Source: Arthrobacter sp. Bi83
GTDB taxonomy: Bacteria; Actinomycetota; Actinomycetes; Actinomycetales; Micrococcaceae
Direction of reading: 5' to 3'
DNA length: 43,727 nucleotides
Assembly (NCBI RefSeq): GCF_918698095.1
Contig: NZ_CAKKLY010000041.1
Span: forward strand, 1 to 43,727
The position numbers and the translations under genes were made by a program. The notes under the pieces were generated by a model. It was not told the DNA's origin. It made no database searches and saw only the letters and a program-made list of their open reading frames with translations. Shown here one piece after another: positions 18,801 through 26,054 of the stretch (position 1 is its first letter; each line of letters opens with the position of its first letter).

Positions 18801-21800
18801 GACGGTGTAGCGGACGTTGACGGTGCCCTCAGCTGCGGGTGCCTGCAGGAGAATGCGGCCGCTTTGCTTGCTGACTTCGGCCTTGAGTGCGGCGTCCGCC
18901 TCGATGCCGTCGCCCAGGATGCGGATCAGGTCGCCGTCGGGGTCGGTGTCGTTGCCGGCGGCGTCAACGGCGATCTGCCGGCCGGGGCGGACTTTGACCT
19001 CATCGTCCACGGGCGTGGGCTTCTGGTTGGTATCGCCCCGCGGCGCGATGCCCACGGTCACGGTGCCCGTGTTCACTGCCCCCTGCCGGTCCACCACCTT
19101 GTAGCGGAAGGAATCTGTCCCGCCGCCGTCTCCGGCTGCGACAAAGTCGATGAAGTTGCTTCCGGCCGTCGCGGTGCCCATGCCGGGCGTGCTGTCGATG
19201 CCGGTGAGCTGGACGGAGTCGCCGTCGGGGTCTATGCCGTCCAGCGGCACCGGGATGCGCACGGTGCCTGCGGCGACTACGCGGGCTGTCAGGTTCCTGG
19301 GCTGCGGACGGGAGTTCTCGGCACCCTCCAGGGGCAGGATGTGGATGGTGACGGCTGCAGCGCTCTTCTGGCCCTGCGGGTCCACGGCGTTGTAGATGGC
19401 CCGCACGGTCTTGGGTTGGCTTCCGGCGATGAACCGGAGGGTATTTTCCGACACGAAGCTCTTGCCGTCCTCGGCGGCCACGGGCTGGGGCAGGAGCGGG
19501 TCCACGGTCAGTTTTTCGCCCTGCGGATGGGTGTCGTTGTCCAGCACGGGTATGGTGACCACGTCGTTGACGCGGACGTTGACTTCATCGGGTTTGGGCT
19601 GCGGCGCCTCCACCACCGCAGGAGCGGGAACCGGGACAACGGAGACGCTGCCTGTGGCGGACGTCCTGCCGTTTGACATGGTGTAGCGGAACAGGAACGG
19701 GTCCTTGGCGCCGGCGATGTCGGTGATCCGCAGGACGCTGTGATCGAGCACGCTGACCGACGCGGTGGTATTTTCCGGCAGTGAGACGGATTGCAGCACC
19801 AGGACGCCGCCGGACGGATCGGAATCGTTGGCGAGAGGGTCCAGGAGCACACTGCCGCCCACCGGCATGAGGGCGACGTCGTGCACTGCCACGGGCTTTC
19901 CCGTGTCCTTGCCTGATTCGACGTCCACCCGGATCAAGCCCTGGCTGCTCTGCGGACCGTTGCTGGCAATGTACGTCAGGTAGACGGGGCCGGGAGTCCG
20001 GCTGCGGAAGGTGAAGGTCCCGCCGTCCGTGACGGGGCCGAGTTCCGCGGGCCCGCTGGCCTCCACCTGAGCGAGGCGCAGGGCGCCGCCGTTGGGGTCG
20101 ACGTCGTTCTTCAGGGGCGCGATGACAAGGTCCTGGCCGACGACGGCGGTCACATGGTCGGCGTTGACGACGGGCGCCAGGGCGCCAGGCGGCTGGACGC
20201 TCACCACCACTTTTCCGGTGGTGGTGGCCCGTCCGTCCCACACGGATACCGTGACGCTTTTCTTGCCGGCAGTTGCCCCGGAGTCCTGGAAGGTGAGCAG
20301 CCCGTCGCGACGGACCTTCACCTGGTCCTGCTCGTTATCGGCGGTCGCTGACATGAGGACGAGGTCGTCGCCGTCGGGATCCGCCCAGTCCGTGAGGATG
20401 TTCTGGCTCACGGTCTTGCCCTGCTCCACGAGCAGGGTGGTGGGATCGCCGCGCTTGAAGGCCGGCGGCCTGTTCTCGTCCGGGCCCACCACGTTCAGCG
20501 TGACCTTGCCGCCGGCAGACAGCCCGCGGCCGTCGGCCGCGCTGTAGTCGAAGGCCTCCGTCCCGGGTGCAGCGTCGGCGGGGACGGTGATCTGGAACGC
20601 TGATCCGCCGTAGATGCTTTCGAGGCTCCCCGATCTTGGGCTCTCGTTCCCCACGGAGGCGGTGAGGACGTCGCCGTCGGGGTCGGAGTCGTTGTCCAGC
20701 ACGCTCAGGACGGTGGTGCGGCCGGGCCGTACGCCGACGGCGTCGGATTTGGTTACCGGGGGACGGTTCGGTTTGGTGCGGTCCGGCAGGATGTTGATGG
20801 TGTTGTTGTCCGCGGATTCCTCGTCCTGGTCATCGGATTGGTTCTTCGGCGGAACCACATCGTCCCAGTTGTTGACCAGCTGCATGTTCTGGTTGACCAG
20901 CCAGACGTTCCCGGAATTGACGTCGTTGAGCACCACGACGTCACGGTTGACGCGGAACACGTAGCTTGGCGACGCGCTGGCCTTGGGGACCGCCACGTTT
21001 TTGTCGTCCGAGTCGTTGGCGCAGTCGCGGACATACTTGTTTGCACCGGACCAGGCGGCGTGCACGCAGCCGCCAAGTTGCACGGGGGCAGCGGGAACGC
21101 CCTGCCCGCCAAAGGTGACGGTCTTCGCCGTCGAGCCGTCCAGCGGCTGCTTCAGCAGCGCCTTGGGAGTGGCCAAGGCCACGGACTCCGACGCCGGACC
21201 GGACTGCTGGAGCTTCGCGTCCCGCGCGTCCGGCAAAGCCACCTCGCGGCCGCCCGGAAGGAACAGCCGGCCGGCGGCGGCATCCAGGGCCACCGGCTGG
21301 TCCCCCACCACAGCAAGCTGGAGATCGCCCGCGCCCTTCAGTCCGTTCCACGTGCTGGACTGGGTATCAGTGGGTTCGCCGTTGGAGTTCACGGCGGTGA
21401 CCGTCACCTGCCCGGTTTTGGGATCCGCGGAATAGACCCTGTCATCGGACCCGACGGCGGACACCAGCCCCTGCGAGCCCGCCACCGCCGGATCGCTGGA
21501 CTCCTCATCGAAGGCATTGACGGTTGACGGCGACATCGCCCACATCTTGCCGGCGGCGGGGTCCGTGACGGAGATGACCTCTGTGCCGAAGCTGACCTGC
21601 GCAGAGCCCGGAAGCTTTTTGTCCCCGCCCAGCCGCATGTTGGCCGCAGAAACCTGGTTCAGGGTTGAGCCCGACGCGTCATCAACAAACACTTTGCCGG
21701 CGTTCTGCAGGACGTCGAACGTGGTGCTGGCCGGGGTCACGGCTCCGTCCAGGACGCGTGACGGGTAGTTCAGCCGGCCCACGGCGTTACGGGCCTTGCT

Positions 21801-21965
21801 GACCACCCATACGCCGCCGTCGTTCAGGTCCACCTCGGTGGTTTTGAAGCCAGGGTAGATGACGGCGCCGGCCACGAGGGCTGCTGCGGCCGCGGAAAAA
21901 ACGGTACCGGTGATGAGCTTGTTGCGGCGGTTCCTGAGCCCCAGCCTGCCGAACAAAGTTGACAC
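15861..21965 (-). CDS. Giant membrane-anchored cadherin-like / fibronectin III repeat protein
   Basis: A 2034-residue protein starting with GTG (21965), preceded by GGGGGAA. A basic N-terminus (RLGLRNRRNK) and one transmembrane helix (LITGTVFSAAAAALVAGAVIY, about 18-38) place the bulk outside. Residues about 50-370 look like a beta-propeller-type region with D-G-V-W and AxG repeats. About eleven cadherin-like (tandem-95/VCBS-type) repeats follow, each with a NDxDPDGD-like calcium-binding turn (for example LDNDSDPDGD, AGNDTDPDGD). Five fibronectin III-like modules come next (LNWTAP, ITWKAP, VNWTAP, WTWSAP). A C-terminal domain contains several Cys (SCPGKPG, SCGG, PCWADI and a final GQC). This is the first gene of the cluster and probably its structural envelope component. 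Its binding partner is unknown. Confidence 0.9.
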   Translation of the reverse strand: MSTLFGRLGLRNRRNKLITGTVFSAAAAALVAGAVIYPGFKTTEVDLNDGGVWVVSKARNAVGRLNYPSRVLDGAVTPASTTFDVLQNAGKVFVDDASGSTLNQVSAANMRLGGDKKLPGSAQVSFGTEVISVTDPAAGKMWAMSPSTVNAFDEESSDPAVAGSQGLVSAVGSDDRVYSADPKTGQVTVTAVNSNGEPTDTQSSTWNGLKGAGDLQLAVVGDQPVALDAAAGRLFLPGGREVALPDARDAKLQQSGPASESVALATPKALLKQPLDGSTAKTVTFGGQGVPAAPVQLGGCVHAAWSGANKYVRDCANDSDDKNVAVPKASASPSYVFRVNRDVVVLNDVNSGNVWLVNQNMQLVNNWDDVVPPKNQSDDQDEESADNNTINILPDRTKPNRPPVTKSDAVGVRPGRTTVLSVLDNDSDPDGDVLTASVGNESPRSGSLESIYGGSAFQITVPADAAPGTEAFDYSAADGRGLSAGGKVTLNVVGPDENRPPAFKRGDPTTLLVEQGKTVSQNILTDWADPDGDDLVLMSATADNEQDQVKVRRDGLLTFQDSGATAGKKSVTVSVWDGRATTTGKVVVSVQPPGALAPVVNADHVTAVVGQDLVIAPLKNDVDPNGGALRLAQVEASGPAELGPVTDGGTFTFRSRTPGPVYLTYIASNGPQSSQGLIRVDVESGKDTGKPVAVHDVALMPVGGSVLLDPLANDSDPSGGVLVLQSVSLPENTTASVSVLDHSVLRITDIAGAKDPFLFRYTMSNGRTSATGSVSVVPVPAPAVVEAPQPKPDEVNVRVNDVVTIPVLDNDTHPQGEKLTVDPLLPQPVAAEDGKSFVSENTLRFIAGSQPKTVRAIYNAVDPQGQKSAAAVTIHILPLEGAENSRPQPRNLTARVVAAGTVRIPVPLDGIDPDGDSVQLTGIDSTPGMGTATAGSNFIDFVAAGDGGGTDSFRYKVVDRQGAVNTGTVTVGIAPRGDTNQKPTPVDDEVKVRPGRQIAVDAAGNDTDPDGDLIRILGDGIEADAALKAEVSKQSGRILLQAPAAEGTVNVRYTVADERGASAQAAITMQVDSKVPLQAPIARDDRVTSAQTLGKTAVDVPVLKNDEDPDGVGENLKVTSGSETARPGKDGNMIVELTEQPQLVPYSVEDVDGKKSTAIIWVPGIGQQVPTLAKDDVLEVIAGQSVTANLAEWVKVREGRSPRLTQTDRIKLIGADGSDPVAGNGTAVKYTAGKDYVGPGSISFEVTDGSGPDDPAGLKSTLSIRTKVLPDPNRNNPPALLGGAVDVPQGDSARTDLAGLTSDPDRDDVPNMKYEVLGAVPQGFSADIDGASLKVSARDGVRPGEAGSVQVKAKDPRGLEAVATFRLSVTASNRAKAVANDDIEADAAAGKPVTVKVLANDSNPFPDVPLKIIGVATETGQGSAATSGDSVTVTPSAGFSGTLIVSYTVADKTDEASRYATARIRLTVKDKPLAPTTPQAQSVGDQTALLNWTAPADRGSPITKYTVYGEGGYRQDCPANSCTLNNLVNNTKYHFQVTATNDFGDSDRSPVSAEVRPDVKPDTPLAPAMKFGDKQLTITWKAPASKGSPVKSYDLEISPAPAGQNAQIQNLTAATYVWKGLQNGVAYKVRVLAKNDAKDPSEWSPYSAAETPAGVPVTPAAPTVSGAGSVGNQSQLQVNWTAPNNNGDAVSAYTLTTLRGGTAVKSQQVASGTSLNVSVANSETDYTFTVSATNKAGTSGTSAQSAAIRAAGKPGTANSGSVRAPGNSGQLDVTFTPLTEAQRNGSQADEIRYRWSTAYGSGPIAAGGGTITNQPNGRNVTVNIIATSTKNNVSGDAKAIGSAVPYGPPATPAVSGETSAKGDPQVHWTWSAPNNNGRPINRYEVNYDGTGFKSVGLTRQYNHSGGGWGQRHTLAVRACNGTNGIKDCGAADTAASTSGADPAPPLTEVRVKRSDNNSCPGKPGVPDRYNAATRSCGGSDANWVSYSDGWIATPCWADIYNNNGRWYKMNGGPHSGWYVKGITVDVRGPGVGQC

Positions 21966-21986
21966 AGCGTTATTATTCCCCCGAAA

Positions 21987-22043
21987 TCACAGCCGCCTGA
22001 GTGCAGCCTGCGGGCCCCTGGTGAACACCAGAGGCCGTGACAT
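21987..22043 (-). other. Possible 18-codon leader ORF
   Basis: An ATG at 22043 preceded by GGGGGAGTGGCGGA opens a short frame MSRPLVFTRGPQAALRRL that stops at 21987, 21 bases before the GTG of the giant repeat-protein gene. It is Arg-rich near the end. Nothing besides the good ribosome site supports translation. Confidence 0.25.
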
Positions 22044-22088
22044 TCCGCCACTCCCCCATAGAGACGCCGGAACAATTCTGAGTTTCGA

Positions 22089-22118
22089 CTATTACATGGG
22101 CGCTGGCGGCTTGTCCAA
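22089..22118 (-). promoter_or_regulatory. Candidate promoter of the envelope cluster
   Basis: On the minus strand TTGGAC (22113-22118) and TAATAG (22089-22094) are separated by 18 bases, close to a vegetative sigma consensus. Transcription would start near 22080 and leave a leader of about 115 bases before the giant gene. The rest of the 239-base gap 21966-22204 shows no other gene. Confidence 0.4.
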
Positions 22119-22204
22119 GGAAAGCCCGGTGCGGGGCTCGCCGTTACCCGGCAAGCCTACCCACGGGCGCTGCGATCCGCGATGGGGAGGGCTGCCCACT
22201 GGCC

Positions 22205-23335
22205 TCAGTCCAGGACCAGGCCCTTGCCCTGGCCCCGTGCCAGCATCACGGGCTGGATCTCGCCGAAGCCGCGGACGTTCTCCGCTTCCTTGGGGAGGAG
22301 GACAAAGCGCTCGTCCCGGTCGAGGGCGGCGGCGGTCATGGAGTCCACCAGCACAGTGCCCGGATCAGCCAGCGTCGTCAGGCGCGCGGCAAGGTTGACT
22401 GTGGGCCCGTAGATGTCGCCCAGACGGGACAGAATCCGTCCCCACACCATCGCAACCCGGGCCTCGGGAAGGATTTCGTCCCGGGTGAAGGCCTCAGCCA
22501 ACGCCAGTGAGATCTCCGCGCCGGCCGCGGGGGTCTCGGCGATGTAGAGCACTTCGTCGCCCACGGTCTTCACAAGCCGGCCGCCGCCTACGGAGATGAT
22601 CTCGGCGCATTTGTTTTCAAACCGCTGCACCAGCTTGGCCAGGGTTTTTTCGTTCATCCGGCGGGAAAGGCTTGTGTAGGACACCAGGTCGGCGAAGCCC
22701 ACGGCCCGCGCCAGGGGCAGCGGAGCGTCGTCCTCGTCCCCTTCGCGGCCTTCCTCACTGGCTTGAAGCCCGGCCTCGGCCCGGACGGCCAGTCGCTGGA
22801 CCGCCGCGTTAAGCTGGCGCCGCCACGAGTAGACGAGCATCTCCTCAAGCGGGTCCACAAGCGCGGGAAGCTCGTTCACGAGGCGCTTGCGGGCCATGGC
22901 GTCCGTGACGCCCTGCTCATGGACCATGTCCTCCACGAGTGCCTCGATCTGCCAGACCACCATCCGGTCGGTCATCTGGCCGATGGCGCGTGTGACGGAA
23001 ATGGCTGCCTCTTCGGTGAGCTTGCCGGTGCGGACAAGGTCCACCACGGTATTCAGGGCGGCCTGGTCGCGTTCGGTGAAGGCAACGTCATCGTCACCGA
23101 GGTTGGGGAACCCGAGGGCGCGCCACAGCTTCCGCGCCGACAGCAGCGAGAGTCCGGCACCACCGGCCACTTCGCGGCGGCGCAGCTTGCGCTCACCGCC
23201 TAGCAGCCTGGTCTCCAGGGCCTTCATGGCTATCCGCTCGGCGGACATGGTTCCGGTGGGAGGAGACCCGACGGCGGCATCGGTCACCTCGCCGGCACCC
23301 TGTCCCTGGCTCATGCGCTGATCCTCATCGCTCAT
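22205..23335 (-). CDS. Class III adenylate cyclase with N-terminal regulatory domain (Rv1264-like)
   Basis: A 376-residue soluble cyclase that should make cAMP from ATP. The N-terminal half (about residues 25-190) matches the autoinhibitory regulatory domain of mycobacterial Rv1264, in which it senses pH (LGGERKLRRREVAGGAGLS, then FTERDQAALNTVVDLVRTG). The catalytic half has FADLVSYTSLSR (first metal Asp), VKTVGDEVLYIAET (substrate Lys and second metal Asp), and GDIYGPTVNLAARL (specificity Asp, transition-state Asn and Arg), so all canonical residues appear present. ATG at 23335 is preferred (AAGGTGG just upstream); a GTG at 23344 is possible. It overlaps the PH-domain gene by 11 bases and is last in the birA operon. 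pH control here is inference from the family. Confidence 0.88.
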   Translation of the reverse strand: MSDEDQRMSQGQGAGEVTDAAVGSPPTGTMSAERIAMKALETRLLGGERKLRRREVAGGAGLSLLSARKLWRALGFPNLGDDDVAFTERDQAALNTVVDLVRTGKLTEEAAISVTRAIGQMTDRMVVWQIEALVEDMVHEQGVTDAMARKRLVNELPALVDPLEEMLVYSWRRQLNAAVQRLAVRAEAGLQASEEGREGDEDDAPLPLARAVGFADLVSYTSLSRRMNEKTLAKLVQRFENKCAEIISVGGGRLVKTVGDEVLYIAETPAAGAEISLALAEAFTRDEILPEARVAMVWGRILSRLGDIYGPTVNLAARLTTLADPGTVLVDSMTAAALDRDERFVLLPKEAENVRGFGEIQPVMLARGQGKGLVLD

Positions 23336-23924
23336 CTCTTCCACCTTCTCTCACATCCCGCGGAAACCCGGCGTCGGACTCGTCCGCCGCGTGACCCCAT
23401 TCAAAAAACTCTTCCTTCGGAAGCTCGTCCAGCGCGTCCAGTACGAACCTGTGAAACGTGGCCACTTCCGGCACATCCCGGAGCACGGCGCTGAATTGGT
23501 GCCCGGCATCCAAGGATATAGTCCCCGAGCGCAACATCCGCTGGAGCACGGTCTGGGTGACCGTGACATTACGCACCGACGCCAGGAACACCTGCTGGTC
23601 GCGCCGGCGGAGCATGCCGTAGCGCGCCAGTATCCTCCGGTTCGTCAGGAAGTAGCGCGTGCCCTGCCACCGCAGCAGCCGCGGCAGGCAATAGCCGCAC
23701 ATGGCCCACAGCGCGGCGAGCACACATCCGGTCACCAGCCAGAAGGTCCAGTCGGCGGAAACCACCGGAAGCAAGCTCCGCAGCCCGCCCCGGATGATCC
23801 AGGCGCTGGCGAAGGCGGCGAGCGCCGGGACGAGAATGAACACCACCGCCGGCATGAACAGCATCCTGGGCTGCGGGCGGGTCACGACTATGACCTGCTC
23901 CCCCGGCAGAAGGTCTTTACGCAT
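23325..23924 (-). CDS. Membrane protein with bacterial PH domain (bPH2/YdbT-like)
   Basis: A 199-residue membrane protein. Two hydrophobic segments (MLFMPAVVFILVPALAAFASAWI and WTFWLVTGCVLAALWAMCGYCL) precede a bacterial PH-like domain with the typical YFLTNRRILARYGMLRRRDQQVFLASVRNVTVTQTVLQRML motif. The C-terminus ends acidic then basic. It overlaps birA by 8 bases (ATGCGTAA) and the cyclase by 11 bases. The role of such proteins is poorly known; they are usually placed at the membrane or in stress responses. A link to cAMP signalling is suggested only by gene order. Confidence 0.85.
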   Translation of the reverse strand: MRKDLLPGEQVIVVTRPQPRMLFMPAVVFILVPALAAFASAWIIRGGLRSLLPVVSADWTFWLVTGCVLAALWAMCGYCLPRLLRWQGTRYFLTNRRILARYGMLRRRDQQVFLASVRNVTVTQTVLQRMLRSGTISLDAGHQFSAVLRDVPEVATFHRFVLDALDELPKEEFFEWGHAADESDAGFPRDVREGGRDER

Positions 23925-24876
23925 TGCCGCTTTCCGTGGACGCCCCCGGCGGGGACCAGGGACGCAGGTGGACCACGTCGCCGGCCGTCACCACATGCTC
24001 GTGGGCCGAGGCGTCCACCACCAGGAGGGAGCCGGAGTCGTCGAGCCGGGACGCATGCCCGGTGATTTCGTGGTCGCCGGGGAGGTGCGCGCGCACCTGC
24101 TGGCCCAGCGTCACCATGACGGCTTCAACCCGCTTGTGGAGTGAGGGACCGCCGGCGAGACCGGCTGTGGGGTCGCCGTCGGCGTTGCAGAAACTGCGGT
24201 AGAGCGTGCAGAAGCGGGACAGGTAGCTTTTCAGGAGTGCGGTGCGGTCCACTGTCCCGGCACGTTCAAGCTGAACCGAGGTGGCGGTGGGGACCGGCAG
24301 TTCCGGCTCGGTCAGGGTGACGTTCAGCCCGGTGCCCAGGATCACGGGGGGCACGGAGCCGTCCCCCATCGGACCGAGCTGGGCCAGGATGCCGGCGATC
24401 TTCTTGCCCCGGACCAGGACGTCGTTGGGCCATTTGAGTTCAGCCCGCAGCCCGGCAGTCTCCAGCAGTGCGTCCCGGAGCGCGAGGGCGGCCAGGAGCG
24501 AGAGCCAGGAGTAGGTCTGTGTGGGCAGCGGCCGGCCGTCCGCGTTGACGGGTCGAAGGACGATCGAGACCAGGACTGAGCTGCGCGCGGGCGCCTCCCA
24601 GATGCGGTCCAGCCTCCCGCGGGCGGCCGTCTGGTGCTCGGCGGTGAGGACGGCAAGGTCCTGCCACGCCTTAGGCTCGACGGTGACGGCGCGCAGGAGG
24701 TCGGCGTTGGTGGAGCCGGTGGTGTCCACCACCTGCAGCTGGGAGATGCCGTGTGCGGACAGGAATTCCACGCTGGACAGGGCATCCCGGTCCAGGGCCG
24801 GGCGCTCCGGCAGCCCCTTCGCTCCGGTCAGGTTTTCCTGCGCTTCAGGGCTTTCGTCAGGGCGTGCGGCATCCAT
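23917..24876 (-). CDS. birA: Biotin--[acetyl-CoA-carboxylase] ligase
   Basis: A 319-residue biotin protein ligase, which makes biotinyl-5'-AMP and attaches biotin to the carrier Lys of acyl-CoA carboxylase. Motifs: DTTGSTNADLL (51-61), the adenylate loop QTAARGRLDRIW (82-93), KWPNDV (148-153) and GKKIAGILAQ with the catalytic Lys, then an SH3-like C-terminal domain (ASRLDDSGSLLVVD). There is no N-terminal HTH, so it is a class I enzyme that cannot repress genes itself. Its likely substrate, a BCCP-containing alpha subunit, is encoded at 39847. It is the first gene of the birA-PH-cyclase operon and appears to be leaderless. Confidence 0.93.
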   Translation of the reverse strand: MDAARPDESPEAQENLTGAKGLPERPALDRDALSSVEFLSAHGISQLQVVDTTGSTNADLLRAVTVEPKAWQDLAVLTAEHQTAARGRLDRIWEAPARSSVLVSIVLRPVNADGRPLPTQTYSWLSLLAALALRDALLETAGLRAELKWPNDVLVRGKKIAGILAQLGPMGDGSVPPVILGTGLNVTLTEPELPVPTATSVQLERAGTVDRTALLKSYLSRFCTLYRSFCNADGDPTAGLAGGPSLHKRVEAVMVTLGQQVRAHLPGDHEITGHASRLDDSGSLLVVDASAHEHVVTAGDVVHLRPWSPPGASTESGNA

Positions 24877-24882
24877 AGTTGC

Positions 24883-24888
24883 ATCCTA
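24883..24888 (-). promoter_or_regulatory. -10 box of leaderless birA
   Basis: TAGGAT on the minus strand ends 6 bases before the birA ATG and no ribosome site is present. This spacing fits a leaderless actinobacterial transcript beginning at the A of ATG. No convincing -35 box is seen. Confidence 0.6.
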
Positions 24889-24936
24889 TCGAGTTGCCGG
24901 GCCGGAGCGGCCGATCCGGGGCAGCGGCCAGGGAAA

Positions 24937-25824
24937 TCAGAGGAAGATGTCAGGAACCAGCCGATCCTCGGCGGCGCCCAGGCTGTAGGGCCGGAAATCA
25001 GTCACGCCCGTGGCGGCAAGCACCTGTTCATCCGTGTAGAAGTTCCCCGTTGCCGCGGCGCCCTCCTTGACGTTGCTGCCGGTCAGCACGGCGTGGGCCG
25101 CGTCCGCCATGATTTGGGGGCCGCGGGCGGCTTGGACGATCGCCTCCCCTCCCGGCATGTTCCGGATGGCGGCGGTATCAATCAGGGTGCAGGGCCACAG
25201 TGAGTTGACGCGGACGCCGTCCGCTTTGAGCTCCTCCGCCAGGCCCAGGGTGGTCAGGCTCATGCCGTACTTGGCCATGGTGTAGGCGAGATGCATGCCT
25301 GCCCACTTGGGGTCAAGGTTCAGGGGCGGCGAGAGCGTGAGGATGTGGCCGCCGTCGGATTTTCGCAGCGCAGGCAGGGCCAGCTTGGACAGCAGGAAGG
25401 TGCCCCGGACGTTGATGTCCTGCATGAGGTCGTACCGCTTCATGTCCACTGCGTCCGTCCGGGACAGATCAATGGCTGACGCGTTGTTGATCACTATGTC
25501 GATCCCGCCAAAGTGTTCGACGGCGGCGGCGACTGCGCGCGCGACGTCGTCGTCATTGCGGACGTCCCCGACCAGGGGAAGAGCCTTTCCGCCGGCGGCT
25601 TCCACCTCCCCGGCGGCGCTGAAGACAGTGCCCTGGAGTTTCGCGTGGGGCTCGCCGGTCTTGGCCAGCAGCACCACGTTGGCACCGTCGCGCGCCGCGC
25701 GCAGCGCGATCGCCAGGCCTATGCCGCGGCTCCCGCCGGACATCAGAATGGTGCGGCCCTGAAGCGAACCGGCGGCTTGGTAGGGCGTTGCAGTGGGAGG
25801 AAAAGCATCATCGCTTGAAGTCAT
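24937..25824 (-). CDS. HSDL2-like short-chain dehydrogenase/reductase
   Basis: A 295-residue NAD(P)-dependent SDR. The cofactor motif is MSGGSRGIGLAIA (about 29-41), with DVRNDDD, NNASAIDL, and a catalytic Ser-Tyr-Lys set in LTLSPPLNLDPKWAGMHLAYTMAKYGMS. The SPPLNLxPxW...AYTxAKYGMS stretch strongly resembles human hydroxysteroid-dehydrogenase-like protein 2, a peroxisomal lipid-related SDR, but without its C-terminal sterol-carrier domain. The true substrate is unknown; fatty acyl or steroid-like compounds are plausible. It is divergent from the acyl-CoA carboxylase beta gene, has a leaderless-type promoter and an operator-like palindrome upstream. Confidence 0.88.
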   Translation of the reverse strand: MTSSDDAFPPTATPYQAAGSLQGRTILMSGGSRGIGLAIALRAARDGANVVLLAKTGEPHAKLQGTVFSAAGEVEAAGGKALPLVGDVRNDDDVARAVAAAVEHFGGIDIVINNASAIDLSRTDAVDMKRYDLMQDINVRGTFLLSKLALPALRKSDGGHILTLSPPLNLDPKWAGMHLAYTMAKYGMSLTTLGLAEELKADGVRVNSLWPCTLIDTAAIRNMPGGEAIVQAARGPQIMADAAHAVLTGSNVKEGAAATGNFYTDEQVLAATGVTDFRPYSLGAAEDRLVPDIFL

Positions 25825-25830
25825 AGGGAC

Positions 25831-25836
25831 ACTCTA
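25831..25836 (-). promoter_or_regulatory. -10 box of leaderless SDR gene
   Basis: TAGAGT on the minus strand ends 6 bases before the SDR ATG (25824), with no ribosome site between. The operator-like palindrome at 25845-25864 would cover the region where the -35 box is expected. Confidence 0.6.
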
Positions 25837-25844
25837 GCCGCATT

Positions 25845-25864
25845 ATGTTACCGGCGAGTAACAT
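25845..25864. promoter_or_regulatory. Operator-like palindrome ATGTTAC-N6-GTAACAT
   Basis: Perfect 7-base arms ATGTTAC (25845-25851) and GTAACAT (25858-25864) flank the spacer CGGCGA. It sits just upstream of the SDR -10 box, in the position of a TetR-type repressor site. No regulator gene lies next to it, so the regulator must be encoded elsewhere. Confidence 0.6.
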
Positions 25865-25894
25865 GCATGTCCCCGCCGCCGCCCGGACGAAAAT

Positions 25895-25909
25895 TGTAGG
25901 ATCCCTACA
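25895..25909. promoter_or_regulatory. Operator-like palindrome TGTAG-N5-CTACA upstream of carboxylase beta gene
   Basis: TGTAG (25895-25899) and CTACA (25905-25909) are inverted around GATCC, with an extra T on the left. It lies about 24 bases upstream of TAGACT (25933-25938), a candidate -10 box for the beta-subunit gene. The same element, 16 of 20 positions identical, lies upstream of the alpha-subunit gene at 39737-39757. Confidence 0.65.
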
Positions 25910-26054
25910 GCGGCCTGCGCAATAAGCGTCACTAGACTAGCCATCAGGGCCTTTGATTTGTACGGAAGCTACTTAACGGAGTTTCTCACCATCGCAACAG
26001 GTGCCCGCGTTACGCTGCTACAGCACCGATCAGCTACAGAGCCGGAGACACTTC

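Noticed and set aside
255..21965. A complete classical type VII secretion locus
   Set aside because: Only the EssC/EccC-like ATPase is recognisable; no WXG100, EccB, EccD, EccE or mycosin gene is inside the window, so I do not claim one.
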